DNA of 45,271 nucleotides from CAZRIE01 sp964600075 (GCA_964600075.1 CAZRIE010000024.1:1-45271); one strand, 5' to 3'; counted from the stretch's first letter, positions 17,644 to 26,635 are shown. Numbers and translations: made by a program. Notes: generated from the sequence alone by a model not told the origin.

Positions 17644-18399
17644 ATGAAAAATCTAATCCTAATTGCTTTCATTGCTACCTTGACCTTCGGATGCAAGGAC
17701 AAGACCGAAAAATCTCAAGAAGCACTGGAATCCGAACGTATTTCGGAAGCGGACGTCAAAGAGCCATCCCAAGAATGGACGATGCTGTTCGATGGAACTT
17801 CCTTCGACGGATGGAATGAATATCAAAAGAACGGTGTTTCCGATAATTGGAAAATAGAAGATGGGGCAATGGTCTTCAATCCTGCAGAAAATCGTGATAA
17901 AAATGAATTGCTTGACTTGATATCCGAAAAGGAATATACAGATTTCATTTTGTCCGTAGATTGGAAAATTTCGGAAGCAGGTAATAGCGGTGTTTTTTGG
18001 GGCGTAAAAGAAGATCCTAAAATTGAAAAACCTTATCATACCGGACCTGAAGTTCAGGTGTTAGACAATGAAAAACATCCTGACGCCAAGAACGGAACTA
18101 CACATCAAGCTGGATCTCTTTACGATATGGTAGCGCCATCCGAAGACGTCACAAACCCCGTTGGCGAATGGAACACTATGGTCATAACCGTTAACCATAA
18201 AAAACAGCAGGGTAGCGTAGAGCTCAACGGCAAGAAAATAGTTGACTTTCCCGTAGGCAACGAAATGTGGGACGCCATGGTCTCAAAATCGAAATTTGCC
18301 GAATGGGAAAAGTTTGGAAAATATACGACAGGTAAAATCGGTCTGCAAGACCATGGCAATATGGTCGCTTTCCGAAATATTAAAATTAAGGAACTCTAA
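17644..18399 (+). CDS. DUF1080 (3-keto-disaccharide hydrolase family) lipoprotein 1
   Basis: This 251-aa protein has a lipoprotein signal with LTFGC (Cys17). The mature part is one concanavalin-like DUF1080 domain (PF06439): EWTMLFDGTSFDGWNEY (about 39-55), GNSGVFWGV, a GPEVQVLDN strand, AGSLYDM, GEWNTM and the terminal GKIGLQDHGNMVAFRNIKIKEL region. PF06439 is named for hydrolases of 3-keto disaccharides, and related proteins act on 3-keto glycosides, fitting the GMC dehydrogenases nearby. It probably acts at the periplasmic face of a membrane. The second DUF1080 gene follows after 151 bp and is only moderately similar, so the two may act on different linkages or perform different steps. Confidence 0.9.
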   Translation: MKNLILIAFIATLTFGCKDKTEKSQEALESERISEADVKEPSQEWTMLFDGTSFDGWNEYQKNGVSDNWKIEDGAMVFNPAENRDKNELLDLISEKEYTDFILSVDWKISEAGNSGVFWGVKEDPKIEKPYHTGPEVQVLDNEKHPDAKNGTTHQAGSLYDMVAPSEDVTNPVGEWNTMVITVNHKKQQGSVELNGKKIVDFPVGNEMWDAMVSKSKFAEWEKFGKYTTGKIGLQDHGNMVAFRNIKIKEL

Positions 18400-18550
18400 G
18401 AAGTTCAAGCTCAAATTCAAAAAAATAAGAAGTTTAGTTTTCCCGAAACCAATCTGCTTGTCATAGGATGGATATCTGAAACATTTTCATCGCTACAGCT
18501 TTCAAAAACTCGGAAACACTGAGCTAACAGCTTAATACTATTACACAAGA

Positions 18551-19384
18551 ATGAAGAATTTTTATTCCCTCGCTTTGCTTTCTATTTTACTAATGGCTTC
18601 CTGTAAGGAAGCGGTCAAGGTCGACCCATTAGAAAAAACCAAAAAGGCAGCTAATGCGGTTATTGTACATGAAGAGTATTTGGGGCCCGAACCCACTGAA
18701 CCCGAAGGAACGGAGTATTACGAACCGAAGGTACCCCAAGTGACCCCTGGTATGAATGGGATACCCCCCAGCGACGCCATCGTGCTTTTCGATGGTTCCA
18801 GCCTCGATGGTTGGATCACTTCAAAAGATAGTACCGTAGCAAAATGGCATTTGAATAAGGATGGTAGTATGACCGTAAACGATAAGACCGGTGATATTCA
18901 GACCAAACAGAATTTTGGCAACATTCAGCTGCATATCGAATGGAAATCGCCTTTACCTGTTCAACGCGAAGGACAGAACAGGGGCAATAGCGGTATCTTT
19001 TTGAACGGGTCATTGACCGACGGATACGAAGTACAGGTCTTGGACCAAAATGACAACCCGACTTACGTAAACGGTCAAGTGGGATCTATTTATAAACAAG
19101 GGCCACCTTTGGCCATGGCATCAGTACCTACGGGAGATTGGAATACGTACGATATTATCTACCATGCGCCGGAGTTCAACAAAGATGGCGGAAAAATTAA
19201 ATCGGGTAGGGTAACGGTAATCCAAAACGGTGTCGTTATTCAAGACCATACCGAAATCAAAGGTAATACGCCCTATATCGGTTGGCCTAAAAATGATGCA
19301 CATGGCAAAGGGCCTTTACGGCTTCAAGACCACGGCGACGATAGCCGGGTAAGTTATCGCAATATTTGGGTGCGGGAGCTTTGA
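18551..19384 (+). CDS. DUF1080 (3-keto-disaccharide hydrolase family) lipoprotein 2
   Basis: This 277-aa protein has an LLMASC lipobox (Cys18) and a Pro/Glu-rich spacer of ~55 residues before the DUF1080 domain: IVLFDGSSLDGW (about 77-88), GNSGIFLNGSLTDGYEVQVLD, GSIYKQGPP, GDWNTYDI and the terminal LRLQDHGDDSRVSYRNIWVREL. The family fold and key Glu of YEVQVLD are kept. It differs from the upstream DUF1080 protein in the spacer and loops and lacks the FAEWEKFGKYTTG insert. It is the last gene of the sugar block; 143 bp downstream the yicC-gmk-nadD housekeeping genes begin with their own promoter. Confidence 0.9.
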   Translation: MKNFYSLALLSILLMASCKEAVKVDPLEKTKKAANAVIVHEEYLGPEPTEPEGTEYYEPKVPQVTPGMNGIPPSDAIVLFDGSSLDGWITSKDSTVAKWHLNKDGSMTVNDKTGDIQTKQNFGNIQLHIEWKSPLPVQREGQNRGNSGIFLNGSLTDGYEVQVLDQNDNPTYVNGQVGSIYKQGPPLAMASVPTGDWNTYDIIYHAPEFNKDGGKIKSGRVTVIQNGVVIQDHTEIKGNTPYIGWPKNDAHGKGPLRLQDHGDDSRVSYRNIWVREL

Positions 19385-19499
19385 TCCATGAGTAGTATGC
19401 AGTGAACTCTAAAAAAGTTTATGGGTTTATGGAATACGGAAAATAAACTCTAGCGAGTAACCATTACTTTTTTCATAAACACCAAACAACAAACTTCGT

Positions 19500-19507
19500 T
19501 ACCTTTG
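19500..19507 (+). promoter_or_regulatory. -7 promoter box (TACCTTTG) of yicC
   Basis: TACCTTTG fits the Bacteroidetes -7 consensus TAnnTTTG and is 20 bases before the yicC start codon. No clear TTG is seen at the -33 distance, so only the proximal element is supported. Confidence 0.5.
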
Positions 19508-19527
19508 CCAAAATTCATTAAAAATCT

Positions 19528-20385
19528 ATGATTCAATCGATGACCGGTTTTGGCAAGCATGCGATACAGCTTCCTACAAAGAAGATTACCGTTGAACTGA
19601 AATCCCTAAACAGTAAAAGCCTAGATCTTAATGCCCGTATGCCCTCTGCGTATCGCGAAAAAGAGCTGGAGCTACGAAAGACTATCGCAAGTTCTTTGAT
19701 GCGAGGCAAAGTCGATTTCGGATTATATGTCGAGTACACCGGAGGCCAAACTTCCGCCGAGGTAAACGAAGCAGCGGTAACAAATTATATGAAGCAGCTT
19801 AAATCGATCGCTGATGGCGATGACCTACGGCTACTCGATATGGCGATGCGTATGCCAGATGCCCTAAAGACACAGCGTGAAGATATCGACGAAGGAGAAT
19901 TCAAATCGATTCAATTGGCACTTACAGAGGCCCTCAAGGAAATCAACATTTACCGTTCTGAAGAAGGACAGGTACTAGAGCAAGATTTCATGGATCGTAT
20001 AAAAACCATACAAACCTTATTGGAGCAGGTGAAAGAAATGGACCCTAATCGTCAGACTGATGTTCGCGAACGCCTTAAAAAGGCGGTAACCGATTTAAAG
20101 ACCGATGTCGATGCCAACCGTTTCGAGCAAGAACTGATTTATTATCTCGAAAAATATGACATCACCGAAGAGAAAGTGCGTTTGGCAAATCATTTAGATT
20201 ATTTTGCTAGCACACTGGGGTCCAGCGACTCAAATGGGAAGAAACTTGGGTTCATTTTACAAGAAATCGGTCGTGAAATCAATACCATTGGCTCAAAGGC
20301 GAATTATGCGCTCATGCAACAACTTGTAGTGCAGATGAAAGACGAACTCGAAAAGATTAAAGAGCAGATGTTGAATGTATTATGA
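19528..20385 (+). CDS. yicC: YicC/YloC family endoribonuclease
   Basis: This 285-aa protein has the hallmark start MIQSMTGFGKH and, later, EVKLS-like ELKSLNSKSLDLNARMP, which are the YicC N-terminal domain. The C-terminal DUF1732 segment holds FEQELIYYLEKYDITEEKVRLANHL and GKKLGFILQEIGREINTIGSKAN. Family members (E. coli YicC, B. subtilis YloC) are endoribonucleases involved in RNA turnover. The length is normal. It is followed by gmk and nadD on the same strand, a common flavobacterial order. Confidence 0.93.
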   Translation: MIQSMTGFGKHAIQLPTKKITVELKSLNSKSLDLNARMPSAYREKELELRKTIASSLMRGKVDFGLYVEYTGGQTSAEVNEAAVTNYMKQLKSIADGDDLRLLDMAMRMPDALKTQREDIDEGEFKSIQLALTEALKEINIYRSEEGQVLEQDFMDRIKTIQTLLEQVKEMDPNRQTDVRERLKKAVTDLKTDVDANRFEQELIYYLEKYDITEEKVRLANHLDYFASTLGSSDSNGKKLGFILQEIGREINTIGSKANYALMQQLVVQMKDELEKIKEQMLNVL

Positions 20386-20469
20386 AAGAAGAGTCAAGAA
20401 AATAAAACCAAGAGATTAGACTTTTATTGGTTTCACAAAAACTAAACAATTTTACGCTTGACACTTGCG

Positions 20470-20487
20470 CTTGAACTTGAACTTGAA
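20470..20487 (+). repeat. (CTTGAA)x3 tandem tract in gmk leader
   Basis: Three perfect CTTGAA units end two bases before the gmk start codon; two degenerate units (CTTGAC, CTTGCG) precede them. The tract fills the place of the ribosome-binding site, so changes in unit number could alter gmk translation. There is no evidence that it varies. Confidence 0.7.
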
Positions 20488-20489
20488 AA

Positions 20490-21083
20490 ATGAAAGGCGG
20501 TAAACTCATTATATTTTCGGCACCTTCAGGAAGTGGTAAAACTACCATAGTCCGTCATCTTTTAGGCCAGCCCGAGCTTAATTTGGCATTTTCGGTATCT
20601 GCTACTTCAAGACCAAGACGTGTTAGGGAAAAGCATGGCGAGCATTATTATTTTATATCTATTTCGGAATTCAAGAATCATATCAAAAGTGATGATTTTA
20701 TGGAATGGGAAGAAGTATACCGCGATAATTTCTATGGTACTCTAAAAAGTGAAATAGAACGGCTCTGGGCGGAGGGCAAAAACGTAATCTTCGATATCGA
20801 TGTAGCGGGTGGACTTCGTATAAAGCGAAAATTTCCGAAGGAAACCTTAGCCGTGTTCGTCAAGCCACCTAGTGTTGACGAACTGAAGATTCGATTGAAA
20901 AAACGAAGTACCGAAAGCGACGACAAGATTAATATGCGTATCGCCAAGGCCTCGGTAGAATTAGCTACTGCACCTCAGTTCGATAAAATTATTAAAAATT
21001 ACGATTTAGATACCGCTTTGAAAGAGGCACATGATCTGGTAGCCGAATTTATAGCTTTACCAGAGCCATCAAAAGCGCAATAA
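20490..21083 (+). CDS. gmk: Guanylate kinase
   Basis: This 197-aa enzyme phosphorylates GMP to GDP with ATP. The P-loop is FSAPSGSGKTT at 9-19. SATSRPRRVREKHGEHYYF (about 37-55) forms the GMP-binding part, with FMEWEEVYRDNFYGT, and DIDVAGGLRIKRKFP follows. The length and all motifs are typical. It lies between yicC (104-bp gap) and nadD (47-bp gap). A CTTGAA repeat tract occupies its leader. Confidence 0.97.
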   Translation: MKGGKLIIFSAPSGSGKTTIVRHLLGQPELNLAFSVSATSRPRRVREKHGEHYYFISISEFKNHIKSDDFMEWEEVYRDNFYGTLKSEIERLWAEGKNVIFDIDVAGGLRIKRKFPKETLAVFVKPPSVDELKIRLKKRSTESDDKINMRIAKASVELATAPQFDKIIKNYDLDTALKEAHDLVAEFIALPEPSKAQ

Positions 21084-21130
21084 AAAAGACTCAATTTCCG
21101 CCTATGTGGAAATGACAATATATGTTTTTG

Positions 21131-21715
21131 ATGAAAAAAGTAGGACTATATTTCGGCACTTTCAACCCGATTCACATTGGGCATATGGTCATAGCCAATC
21201 ATATGGTTGAGTTTTCCGAACTCGATGAAGTTTGGTTCGTGGTCACTCCACAAAGTCCATTCAAGACCAAGAAAACATTGTTGAATAATCACCATCGTTA
21301 TCAAATGGTTTTCGAGGCTACGAAAGACTTCCCCAAATTAAGGCCCAGTAAGATAGAGTTTGACCTTACACAACCAAACTATACAATAAATACTTTGGTG
21401 CATCTTGATGAAAAGTACGGTGAGGGCTACAAGTTTAGCTTAATTATGGGGGAGGATAATCTAAAGAGCTTCCATAAGTGGAAAAATTACGAAGCCATTC
21501 TCGAAAACCATAACATTTTCGTCTACCCAAGAATTTTCGAAGGAGAAGTTGAACATCGGTTTAAAGATAACCCAAAGGTGGTTCAAGTTGCCGCACCGAT
21601 TATGGAAATTTCTTCTACGTTTATCCGCAAGAACCATAAAGAAGGTAAAAATATTCGCGCCATGCTTCCCGATGCCGTTTGGATTTATTTGGACGAGATG
21701 AACTTCTATCGCTGA
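21131..21715 (+). CDS. nadD: Nicotinate-nucleotide adenylyltransferase
   Basis: This 194-aa enzyme makes nicotinate adenine dinucleotide from NaMN and ATP in NAD synthesis. GLYFGTFNPIHIGHMVIANH (about 4-23) is the nucleotidyltransferase GxFxPxHxGH motif and ISSTFIRKNHKEG is the ISSTxIR motif near residue 160. An ATG nine bases upstream (21122) would add MFL; the later ATG is chosen because MKKVGLYFG is the usual start. Last of the yicC-gmk-nadD group; convergent with the small gene ending at 21745. Confidence 0.96.
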   Translation: MKKVGLYFGTFNPIHIGHMVIANHMVEFSELDEVWFVVTPQSPFKTKKTLLNNHHRYQMVFEATKDFPKLRPSKIEFDLTQPNYTINTLVHLDEKYGEGYKFSLIMGEDNLKSFHKWKNYEAILENHNIFVYPRIFEGEVEHRFKDNPKVVQVAAPIMEISSTFIRKNHKEGKNIRAMLPDAVWIYLDEMNFYR

Positions 21716-21744
21716 TTTTTATTCTCGAAATCAATCTTTGACTA

Positions 21745-22131
21745 TCAATGTTCGCCCCATTCGATAGCCTCTTCCAAAGCCCTAAATTTTTTTGTGGGCC
21801 TATTCATAAAAGATTCTTCCAATTGGGCAATGTCGTGGTTGATTTCGTCGTAGGTAACCGTTGCATATCCTACTATATTCGGGAAAAGTGCCACTGTCTT
21901 AAAATGTGCGGTAGGGTTGAAAGAATACGAGTTAATACGATTGATGATATAGACGAAAGGAGTTTTATTTCCAAAATACTCTTTTGCCAACCCCAGCATT
22001 TCAGTGGCATTTTCATAGGCCAATGCAATACCCTCTTTGATTTCGGCAACCATATAGTTTTCATAGAAATAGAAGGTTCCTACTGCCAAGTCATGCCTTT
22101 TAACCAATTTTTCTATTGAATCTTGCGTCAT
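21745..22131 (-). CDS. STAS/SpoIIAA-like small protein, paralogue 1
   Basis: This 128-aa cytoplasmic protein seems to have a SpoIIAA/STAS-like fold: an N-terminal strand (VGTFYFYENYMVAEIKEG), a helix (ATEMLGLAKEYFG), a strand (PFVYIINRINSYSFNP) and a C-terminal amphipathic helix (FRALEEAIEWG). It shares an ordered pattern with the gene at 22249-22674: HxLxxGxFxFYxNxMVxE, PxxYIxNRxNSYSxxP, VALFPN/EMFPN, and a C-terminal LExAxxW. These proteins are common in Flavobacteriaceae and usually unnamed. The function is unknown; the fold call is tentative. Confidence 0.75.
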   Translation of the reverse strand: MTQDSIEKLVKRHDLAVGTFYFYENYMVAEIKEGIALAYENATEMLGLAKEYFGNKTPFVYIINRINSYSFNPTAHFKTVALFPNIVGYATVTYDEINHDIAQLEESFMNRPTKKFRALEEAIEWGEH

Positions 22132-22248
22132 GGTTCAATGAGAAATAGAGCATTTAAGATACGACACCAATAGCTACTTAACAAGCCATAGGAAGAAATA
22201 GATAATCTATAGCTTAGAATATGCTGCAAATAAGAAAAAATAAAAAAT

Positions 22249-22674
22249 CTAGGCCATTTCGGGGGAAGTTTCCTTTTCCAATAATTCACCAGACCAAACG
22301 AAAGCATCTTCCAAGTTATGAAATACCGCCATGGGCTTTTTGATAAAAAATTTCTCTAAAGCGGCGAGCATACGACGATATTTGTTTTTTGAAACAACTG
22401 CGAAACCTTTGAAGTTGGGAAACATTTCTGCCACCTCACCATAACCTACTGGGTCCATTGAGTACGAATTCAATCTATTCGAAATATAAATAATAGGTAT
22501 TTCGCCGTCGTAAATTTTTTGGGCCAATTGAATAGGTCGTAAGGCGTTTGCTTTGGTAACATGAGCTCCTTCGGCAAATTCTCCTACCATAATATTCGAA
22601 TAAAACCGAAAGCTACCAATTTCAAGATGGTGTTCTGCAATCAATCGTTGCTTTATACCTGCAGTAGTTTTCAT
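22249..22674 (-). CDS. STAS/SpoIIAA-like small protein, paralogue 2
   Basis: This 141-aa paralogue of the product of 21745-22131 is encoded 117 bp upstream on the same strand. Shared features include HHLEIGSFRFYSNIMVGEF (about 15-33), IPIIYISNRLNSYSMDPVGY, EMFPNFKGFAVVSKN and LEDAFVWSGELLEKE. It has an extra acidic C-terminal tail. The strictly kept NRxNSY-S-xP segment is probably the functional core. The two may heterodimerise or be differently regulated; neither has a recognised catalytic residue. Confidence 0.75.
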   Translation of the reverse strand: MKTTAGIKQRLIAEHHLEIGSFRFYSNIMVGEFAEGAHVTKANALRPIQLAQKIYDGEIPIIYISNRLNSYSMDPVGYGEVAEMFPNFKGFAVVSKNKYRRMLAALEKFFIKKPMAVFHNLEDAFVWSGELLEKETSPEMA

Positions 22675-22791
22675 AGTGTTTCTCTACTACCAATATACAA
22701 TTTAAACTTACGAAAACGTTTGAAATGTTGTGTTTCTAACGAAAATAATCATCAAAGTGAAATAAACTGAAGTTATAATGCCGTCATATTT

Positions 22792-23736
22792 CTAATCCGT
22801 CGGGTGAAACAAAACTACTTCGTACTCAAAATCTTTGGTCTCATCGTTGATGCCTACATCTTTTAATGTAACCAAAAAGATGGTGTCTTCGCTTATCGTA
22901 TTTGTATTAATCGCAGGTTTCCAAACAATTGTATTGTCACCATAAATACCTGTAAGTTCTTCTTTTTCAATGGATATGGAAGTCCCGTTTTTATATTTCA
23001 TTGTAACCTTGGTCTTGGAAAAATCAGCCTTTGCAATCGAAAAGGACCACCTTGGGTAAACCACTTGCTTTGGCACAAAGCCTTTTGGGGGCCAAGCGAT
23101 AAATTCCGGGGCATCAACTGGTGACGTACCTGGATTGCCCAACACCCAGAGCGCACTGTAGCGATCTGTATTGCCAATACCCATTTCTTGAAGCCTGGGC
23201 CATAACAACCATCTTCTATGACCGACGGGCCCATTTTCAATGCCATAATCCCGTATATATGAATCAATGGCACTTGCATTGTTCGTAGAGGTTAATAGTG
23301 AATTACCGGCAGCTTGTTTACCGGATTCGGAAAAACACTTCCAACTATTTGGAGGGAAATGGTTCAGGGTACCGTTGGAATGCATCATAAGAGCAGCTCG
23401 TTGGGCTTTTTCACTCTTGACGGCCTCTTCGGCGATTTCATTGTTAAGCCCGGCAGCTTTTCTAAAATAAGCCAAGCGCATAAAAATTTTATCCTTGGTA
23501 TTTTGGGGGACAGCTCCTGCATTGCACGAGGGTTCATCACCCGTCCAAGCCACATCTGAAACATCGCTTGCAGATGCCAAATAGTAATCTTCGTATAATT
23601 TTTTGGCAGATGACCTGGCCGTACCGTCAAGATCGGTAGACAGCTCTTCATTTTCGATTGCCTGAGTGTCTTTGCTACAGCTTATAATAAATACCGTGGT
23701 ACAGGCCAATAAGGATATATGTTGGGAAAAACGCAT
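22792..23736 (-). CDS. CAP-domain (SCP-like) lipoprotein
   Basis: This 314-aa protein has the lipoprotein signal MRFSQHISLLACTTVFIISC (Cys20). An ATG four codons earlier (23748) is possible, but the chosen one gives a normal signal peptide. The CAP-like core (about 80-200) includes AEEAVKSEKAQRAALMMHSNG, NHFPPNSWKCFSE, AIDSYIRDYG and VGHRRWLLWPRLQEMGIG. A ~110-residue C-terminal beta-rich part follows (YPRWSFSIAKADFSKTKVTM). CAP domains occur in extracellular proteins with diverse roles; the function is unassigned. The 312-base gap on its 5' side (23737-24048) shows only a weak 7-base inverted repeat at 23889-23911. Confidence 0.85.
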   Translation of the reverse strand: MRFSQHISLLACTTVFIISCSKDTQAIENEELSTDLDGTARSSAKKLYEDYYLASASDVSDVAWTGDEPSCNAGAVPQNTKDKIFMRLAYFRKAAGLNNEIAEEAVKSEKAQRAALMMHSNGTLNHFPPNSWKCFSESGKQAAGNSLLTSTNNASAIDSYIRDYGIENGPVGHRRWLLWPRLQEMGIGNTDRYSALWVLGNPGTSPVDAPEFIAWPPKGFVPKQVVYPRWSFSIAKADFSKTKVTMKYKNGTSISIEKEELTGIYGDNTIVWKPAINTNTISEDTIFLVTLKDVGINDETKDFEYEVVLFHPTD

Positions 23737-24048
23737 ATGGATAAACATTTGGGTCTTTCCATAACGCGTAAAATTGGGGTATGGGTATATTTTTTTCGAT
23801 GAACAGCATAGCTTGTGTTAAGATAAAGCTGAAATGACGTATAGGTCTATCGTGAATTTTGTGGGAGGCCAAGCAAAAAATCATTGCAAAGTCATAGCTA
23901 CGAAATGACTTCTTTAGCCACGGAATATCTCAAAAAATCCATTGGATAGCGTGTCACTTTTGGCTTAACTTTACACTAGAGTAATTTTGTTTTCCTCGAA
24001 TTGTAGAACTAATATATTATAACACGTTCGAGCTTCCGACTCAATACG

Positions 24049-26349
24049 CTAAGAAGACTGTTCCTCTATTCGCGCCGGAATAATCGTATCGTCATGTTCC
24101 AAATAATACATTTCTAATAGGTCTATAATGGCCTTCATGAGGTCTTTGGTCTCCAAAAGTAGCGAAAAGTACAAAGTAGTGTTCTTCGGGCTCGATTCTT
24201 CAGTTCGGGTTCTGGCCACTTGTTTTTCAATTTTTTGCGAAACCAGGTCGAACAGTTCCTCTTTTCCCTTTAATACATTTCCTATCTGCTCAAAAGAACG
24301 ATCGTCAAAAGCTTGTCGGGTATTATCGATAATCTCATCGAGTTTTTGGTCTATTTCTTTAAGTTCTTTGATTTGATTGTACTTTAATTTTTTGTGGTTG
24401 TTGTTTACGTGTTTGTGACTTACTTTGCCAATATATTCTAAAGATTGGGCAATGTCGGTCAGATGGCCCAAACTATTTATGTAAAAATTACTGGCACCCA
24501 CACTAGCATCATCAAGATTTTTGATGAAATAGAAAATATGGTCGCGCATATCATCGATTTCATCTGATAGTTTTGCGCCTTGTTTTTTGTTCTTATTCAA
24601 TAAATCGAGATTTTGTACCGCTAAACCGTTTATCGAATTCGTATATATTTTGTTTGTCCTTTTTAGAACATTAGAGATGTTATTGGCACTTTCTTCTATA
24701 ACACCTTGAATTGAGCTGCTTTCAGCTTTGTTCAAGGTATCTTCGGCTTTTATTTCTTTTGATTTTTTATTATAGGAGATATAGTTTCTTGCCAAGAGCA
24801 GTATGGCAACGAATAGTAATACTGCAATGGCAGCCCCTTTACCGAAGCTAATTAGGGCTAAGATCGTTCCTGCCGCTATAAAAGCGATTATTGCAGTACC
24901 GAACCAGCCCCCAATAACATTTAATACACCCGCTACCCTGTACACTGCGCTTTCCGCTCCCCAAGCCCTATCCGCCAATGAAGTGCCCATGGCTACCATA
25001 AAGGTTACGTATGTGGTCGATAAGGGTAGTTTGTACGATGTAGCAATAGAAATCAGAATACCCGCGACCATAAGGTTTACTGCAGCCCGCACCATGTCAA
25101 AAGCCGGTAGTTCATGCAGCTTATTTTTCGATAGGTGAATTACCGGTTTCTCAAATTGCTTTTCTACTTTTACTTGCCATGATTTTGGCAATAAAGTTGA
25201 AGTGGTCTGTGAAATAGCGATTGCGGACCTTACCAAACTACGAGATAGAAAGTTGGGTTGAAAACGCTCTTTAGTTTCTTCCTGGCTTGATAGATCCAAT
25301 GAGGTTTTTACTACTCCCCTGGCTTTACTCGAAAACCACAGTGTCACTACCATGATTACACCTGCGGCAAACAAGAGTAGGGTAGGCGTAGGTACTTTGG
25401 CAGCTAATATTCCCATGCTAAATTCTGTGGCGGCAACTCCTGACGCAACCCAAGCTTCATACGACTGCCACGCAGCAATTGGCACTCCAATAAAATTCAC
25501 CAAATCATTACCGGCAAAGGCCAATGCCAAGGCAAAAGTGCCTACACCAATAATCAATTTGTAAATATTTACTTTAGCGAAGTTCATCAGGATATAAGAA
25601 AGAAAGGACCAAATCACAAAGTTTGCCCCCGCAATAGAAACCCATTGATCTTCAAGAAAGGCTTTTATGGTAACGCCGCCTATGAGATCAAAACTTTCAC
25701 CTGCAAAAGCAGTTCCTTTTATACCTTTCATCAATATAAAATAGGTGATGGCAGAAAGTGCCACCCCTCCAAAAAGGGCACCGACCCATTTTGCTTTTCT
25801 TTCAAAATGATATGATAGCAGCAAACGAGAGATCCATTGTACCAGCGCTCCGATGGAGAAAGCCACAAATACAGATAACAGAATACCGAATATGATTTCA
25901 GTAGCTTTAGAAGTATTGATATAGTTGACCACATCAGAAAAACTTCCATTGTCGGCAGCTATTTTTATCAACGACATGGCAACGGAAGCCCCTAAAAGTT
26001 CAAAAACAATGGAAACCGTCGTAGAAGTTGGCATTCCTAAGGTGTTGAAAAAATCCAACAATAAGATATCGGTAATCATCACAGCCATAAAAATGAACAT
26101 GATTTCATTAAAATAAAACTCACCGGGATTGAAAATACCCTTTCGGGCGACCTCCATCATACCGCTTGAAAAGATAGCTCCAAACGCAATGCCTGCGCTG
26201 GCTACAATCATAATGGTCTTGAACGAAATGGCTTTTGATCCAATGGCTGAGTTCAAGAAGTTTACAGCGTCATTACTAACCCCGACCACGAGATCTGCAA
26301 CTGCCAGAGCGGCCAGGGCGATGATCATTATCAAGTAAATATTGTCCAT
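24049..26349 (-). CDS. PiT-family phosphate transporter with PhoU-like C-terminal domain (copy 1)
   Basis: This 766-aa inner-membrane protein has the two inverted PiT halves, marked by GVSNDAVNFLNSAIG (about 23-37) and FAGNDLVNFIGVPIAAWQSYEAW (about 283-305). Some ten membrane helices run to about 520. A cytoplasmic helical PhoU-like tail (about 535-766) follows, with VIEESANNISNVLKRTNKIY and EQVARTRTEESSPKNTTLYFS-type segments. The family takes up inorganic phosphate with H+ or Na+. The tail suggests local control of transport, as PhoU does for Pst (inferred). It is paralogous over its full length to the gene at 28433. It is divergent from the Na/Pi cotransporter gene across a 286-base gap. 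Confidence 0.93.
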   Translation of the reverse strand: MDNIYLIMIIALAALAVADLVVGVSNDAVNFLNSAIGSKAISFKTIMIVASAGIAFGAIFSSGMMEVARKGIFNPGEFYFNEIMFIFMAVMITDILLLDFFNTLGMPTSTTVSIVFELLGASVAMSLIKIAADNGSFSDVVNYINTSKATEIIFGILLSVFVAFSIGALVQWISRLLLSYHFERKAKWVGALFGGVALSAITYFILMKGIKGTAFAGESFDLIGGVTIKAFLEDQWVSIAGANFVIWSFLSYILMNFAKVNIYKLIIGVGTFALALAFAGNDLVNFIGVPIAAWQSYEAWVASGVAATEFSMGILAAKVPTPTLLLFAAGVIMVVTLWFSSKARGVVKTSLDLSSQEETKERFQPNFLSRSLVRSAIAISQTTSTLLPKSWQVKVEKQFEKPVIHLSKNKLHELPAFDMVRAAVNLMVAGILISIATSYKLPLSTTYVTFMVAMGTSLADRAWGAESAVYRVAGVLNVIGGWFGTAIIAFIAAGTILALISFGKGAAIAVLLFVAILLLARNYISYNKKSKEIKAEDTLNKAESSSIQGVIEESANNISNVLKRTNKIYTNSINGLAVQNLDLLNKNKKQGAKLSDEIDDMRDHIFYFIKNLDDASVGASNFYINSLGHLTDIAQSLEYIGKVSHKHVNNNHKKLKYNQIKELKEIDQKLDEIIDNTRQAFDDRSFEQIGNVLKGKEELFDLVSQKIEKQVARTRTEESSPKNTTLYFSLLLETKDLMKAIIDLLEMYYLEHDDTIIPARIEEQSS

Positions 26350-26635
26350 AAATCCCTAGAAATTAGGATGCAAACCTAGTTCAAATCTTTTCATTGAATG
26401 TAACCAAAACGTTATTAATTTCGCTGGATGGTATCTTCGCTTGTTTAATAAATAAAAAGGAAGAGGAGTCTGTTTAATTGAAGTAGAAACCAAGTTTAAC
26501 CCACAAAATTCGACATTTTAATGCTATTAAATTAAGAAGTTACGGCGTTCCTAATTACAACGAATTTACCTTATATTTACGTTTGATTAACATTAAAATT
26601 TCCATGTCCGGTTCGGTTTTAGGGTGAAATTAGCC

